This document shows positions 63,618 through 64,000 of a stretch of 64,000 bases of DNA, one piece after another. The stretch lies in the NCBI RefSeq assembly GCF_030540875.1, contig NZ_JAUOEM010000004.1, positions 543,876 to 607,875 on the forward strand, read 5' to 3'. The position numbers and the translations under genes were made by a program. The notes beneath the pieces are model-generated. The model searched no databases and was not told the DNA's origin. It saw nothing but the letters and a program-made list of their open reading frames with translations. The DNA is from Flavivirga amylovorans. GTDB lineage: Bacteria > Bacteroidota > Bacteroidia > Flavobacteriales > Flavobacteriaceae. The first letter of the stretch is position 1, and the number at the start of each line of letters is the position of its first letter.

Positions 63618-64000
63618 ATGAAAAAAATTACAATTTTATTTACGGTGTTAACATTGGTTATAAACTCAGTTAGTGGTCAGACTATTTTTGATTGGGATAC
63701 TAATGCCGTTGACACAGGAACGAGTATAACCGAGGAGATAGGAGGTTTAACCACTACCGTAACAAGTGATACAGCAGGTTCTTCATGGTTATTGACACCC
63801 TTTGGGAATTTTGGAGGGTCATCAGGAGATGTTATTTTTAATTCGGCTGCATCAGTGACTACAGTGACATTTACATTTAGCCAACCGGTAGTCGTCAATT
63901 CAATTCTGGCAATAGAGGGTAATGCAGGGGGCACCGTAGATTTTACGTTTACTCCGGATGGTGGTGATAATTTGGAAGTGGAAGCAACGCTAGCTGGCGG
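63618..64000 (+). CDS. Secreted protein, N-terminal part, runs off the window
   Basis: Open from ATG at 63618 to the window edge, 127 codons. Signal peptide MKKITILFTVLTLVINSVSG with cleavage near the following Q. The mature part is rich in Thr/Ser/Gly with alternating strands (SVTTVTFTFSQPVVVNSILA), as in a beta-sandwich exoprotein. No family can be assigned from this portion. Many such proteins end in a type IX tag, which would lie beyond the window. Confidence 0.75.
   Translation, partial: MKKITILFTVLTLVINSVSGQTIFDWDTNAVDTGTSITEEIGGLTTTVTSDTAGSSWLLTPFGNFGGSSGDVIFNSAASVTTVTFTFSQPVVVNSILAIEGNAGGTVDFTFTPDGGDNLEVEATLAG

Overview
The window comes from an AT-rich member of the Bacteroidota, most likely a marine Flavobacteriaceae (established family knowledge plus what is seen). 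The signs are a SusC/SusD pair, type IX secretion C-terminal tags (NYPNP... modules), FecI/FecR-type ECF sigma systems, TAnnTTTG promoter boxes, a DUF983 gene and a CPXCG zinc-ribbon gene. No species can be named from sequence alone.

Layout. 1-3.6 kb is housekeeping: DUF983 (cut by the window edge), an ABC-F ATPase, a leucine-rich-repeat exoprotein and a CPXCG protein. An initiator tRNA-Met lies at 3715-3787. The next 6 kb (3.8-9.9 kb) holds a COG0523 metallochaperone GTPase, a DUF3526-type ABC exporter and a small His-rich protein. It ends in a 45-nt copy of the 3' part of the same tRNA (9897-9941), so it looks like an integrated or rearranged block.

10.3-38.3 kb is a rhamnose utilisation locus. 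A minus-strand polysaccharide operon (susC, susD, GH127, two related unrecognised secreted proteins, rhaM and a frameshifted GH78 rhamnosidase) is paired with a GntR-family regulator. Two plus-strand type IX exoproteins carry golvesin-like domains. A plus-strand catabolic operon (rhaEW, rhaI, rhaB, tandem class II aldolase, lactate dehydrogenase, NCS1-type permease, fructose-1,6-bisphosphatase) would take L-rhamnose to DHAP and pyruvate. Three promoters in this locus carry the same 17-nt motif ending CAGGATA exactly 20 nt before a -7 box. This defines a local regulon.

38.5-46.3 kb is an ECF sigma/FecR/TonB-receptor system divergent from a thioredoxin-ApbE-DUF4266-DUF3570 operon. Three promoters here share AATAGGGT, 15 nt after GGGT, then TGTC, which defines a second local regulon. 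It includes a possible tiny membrane peptide and a small HTH protein. A large type IX exoprotein follows (46.6-49.6 kb).

50.3-57.3 kb is an IclR-regulated sugar or sugar-acid cluster: Zn-type alcohol dehydrogenase, an SDR gene collapsed by an in-frame deletion, AldA-like aldehyde dehydrogenase, enolase-superfamily dehydratase, aldose epimerase and a RhaT-like permease. A 161-bp MITE-like element sits inside it. 58-64 kb holds a second ECF/FecR pair with no receptor behind it, repeat-rich non-coding DNA, half of an M16 peptidase and the start of another exoprotein. This end of the window looks eroded.
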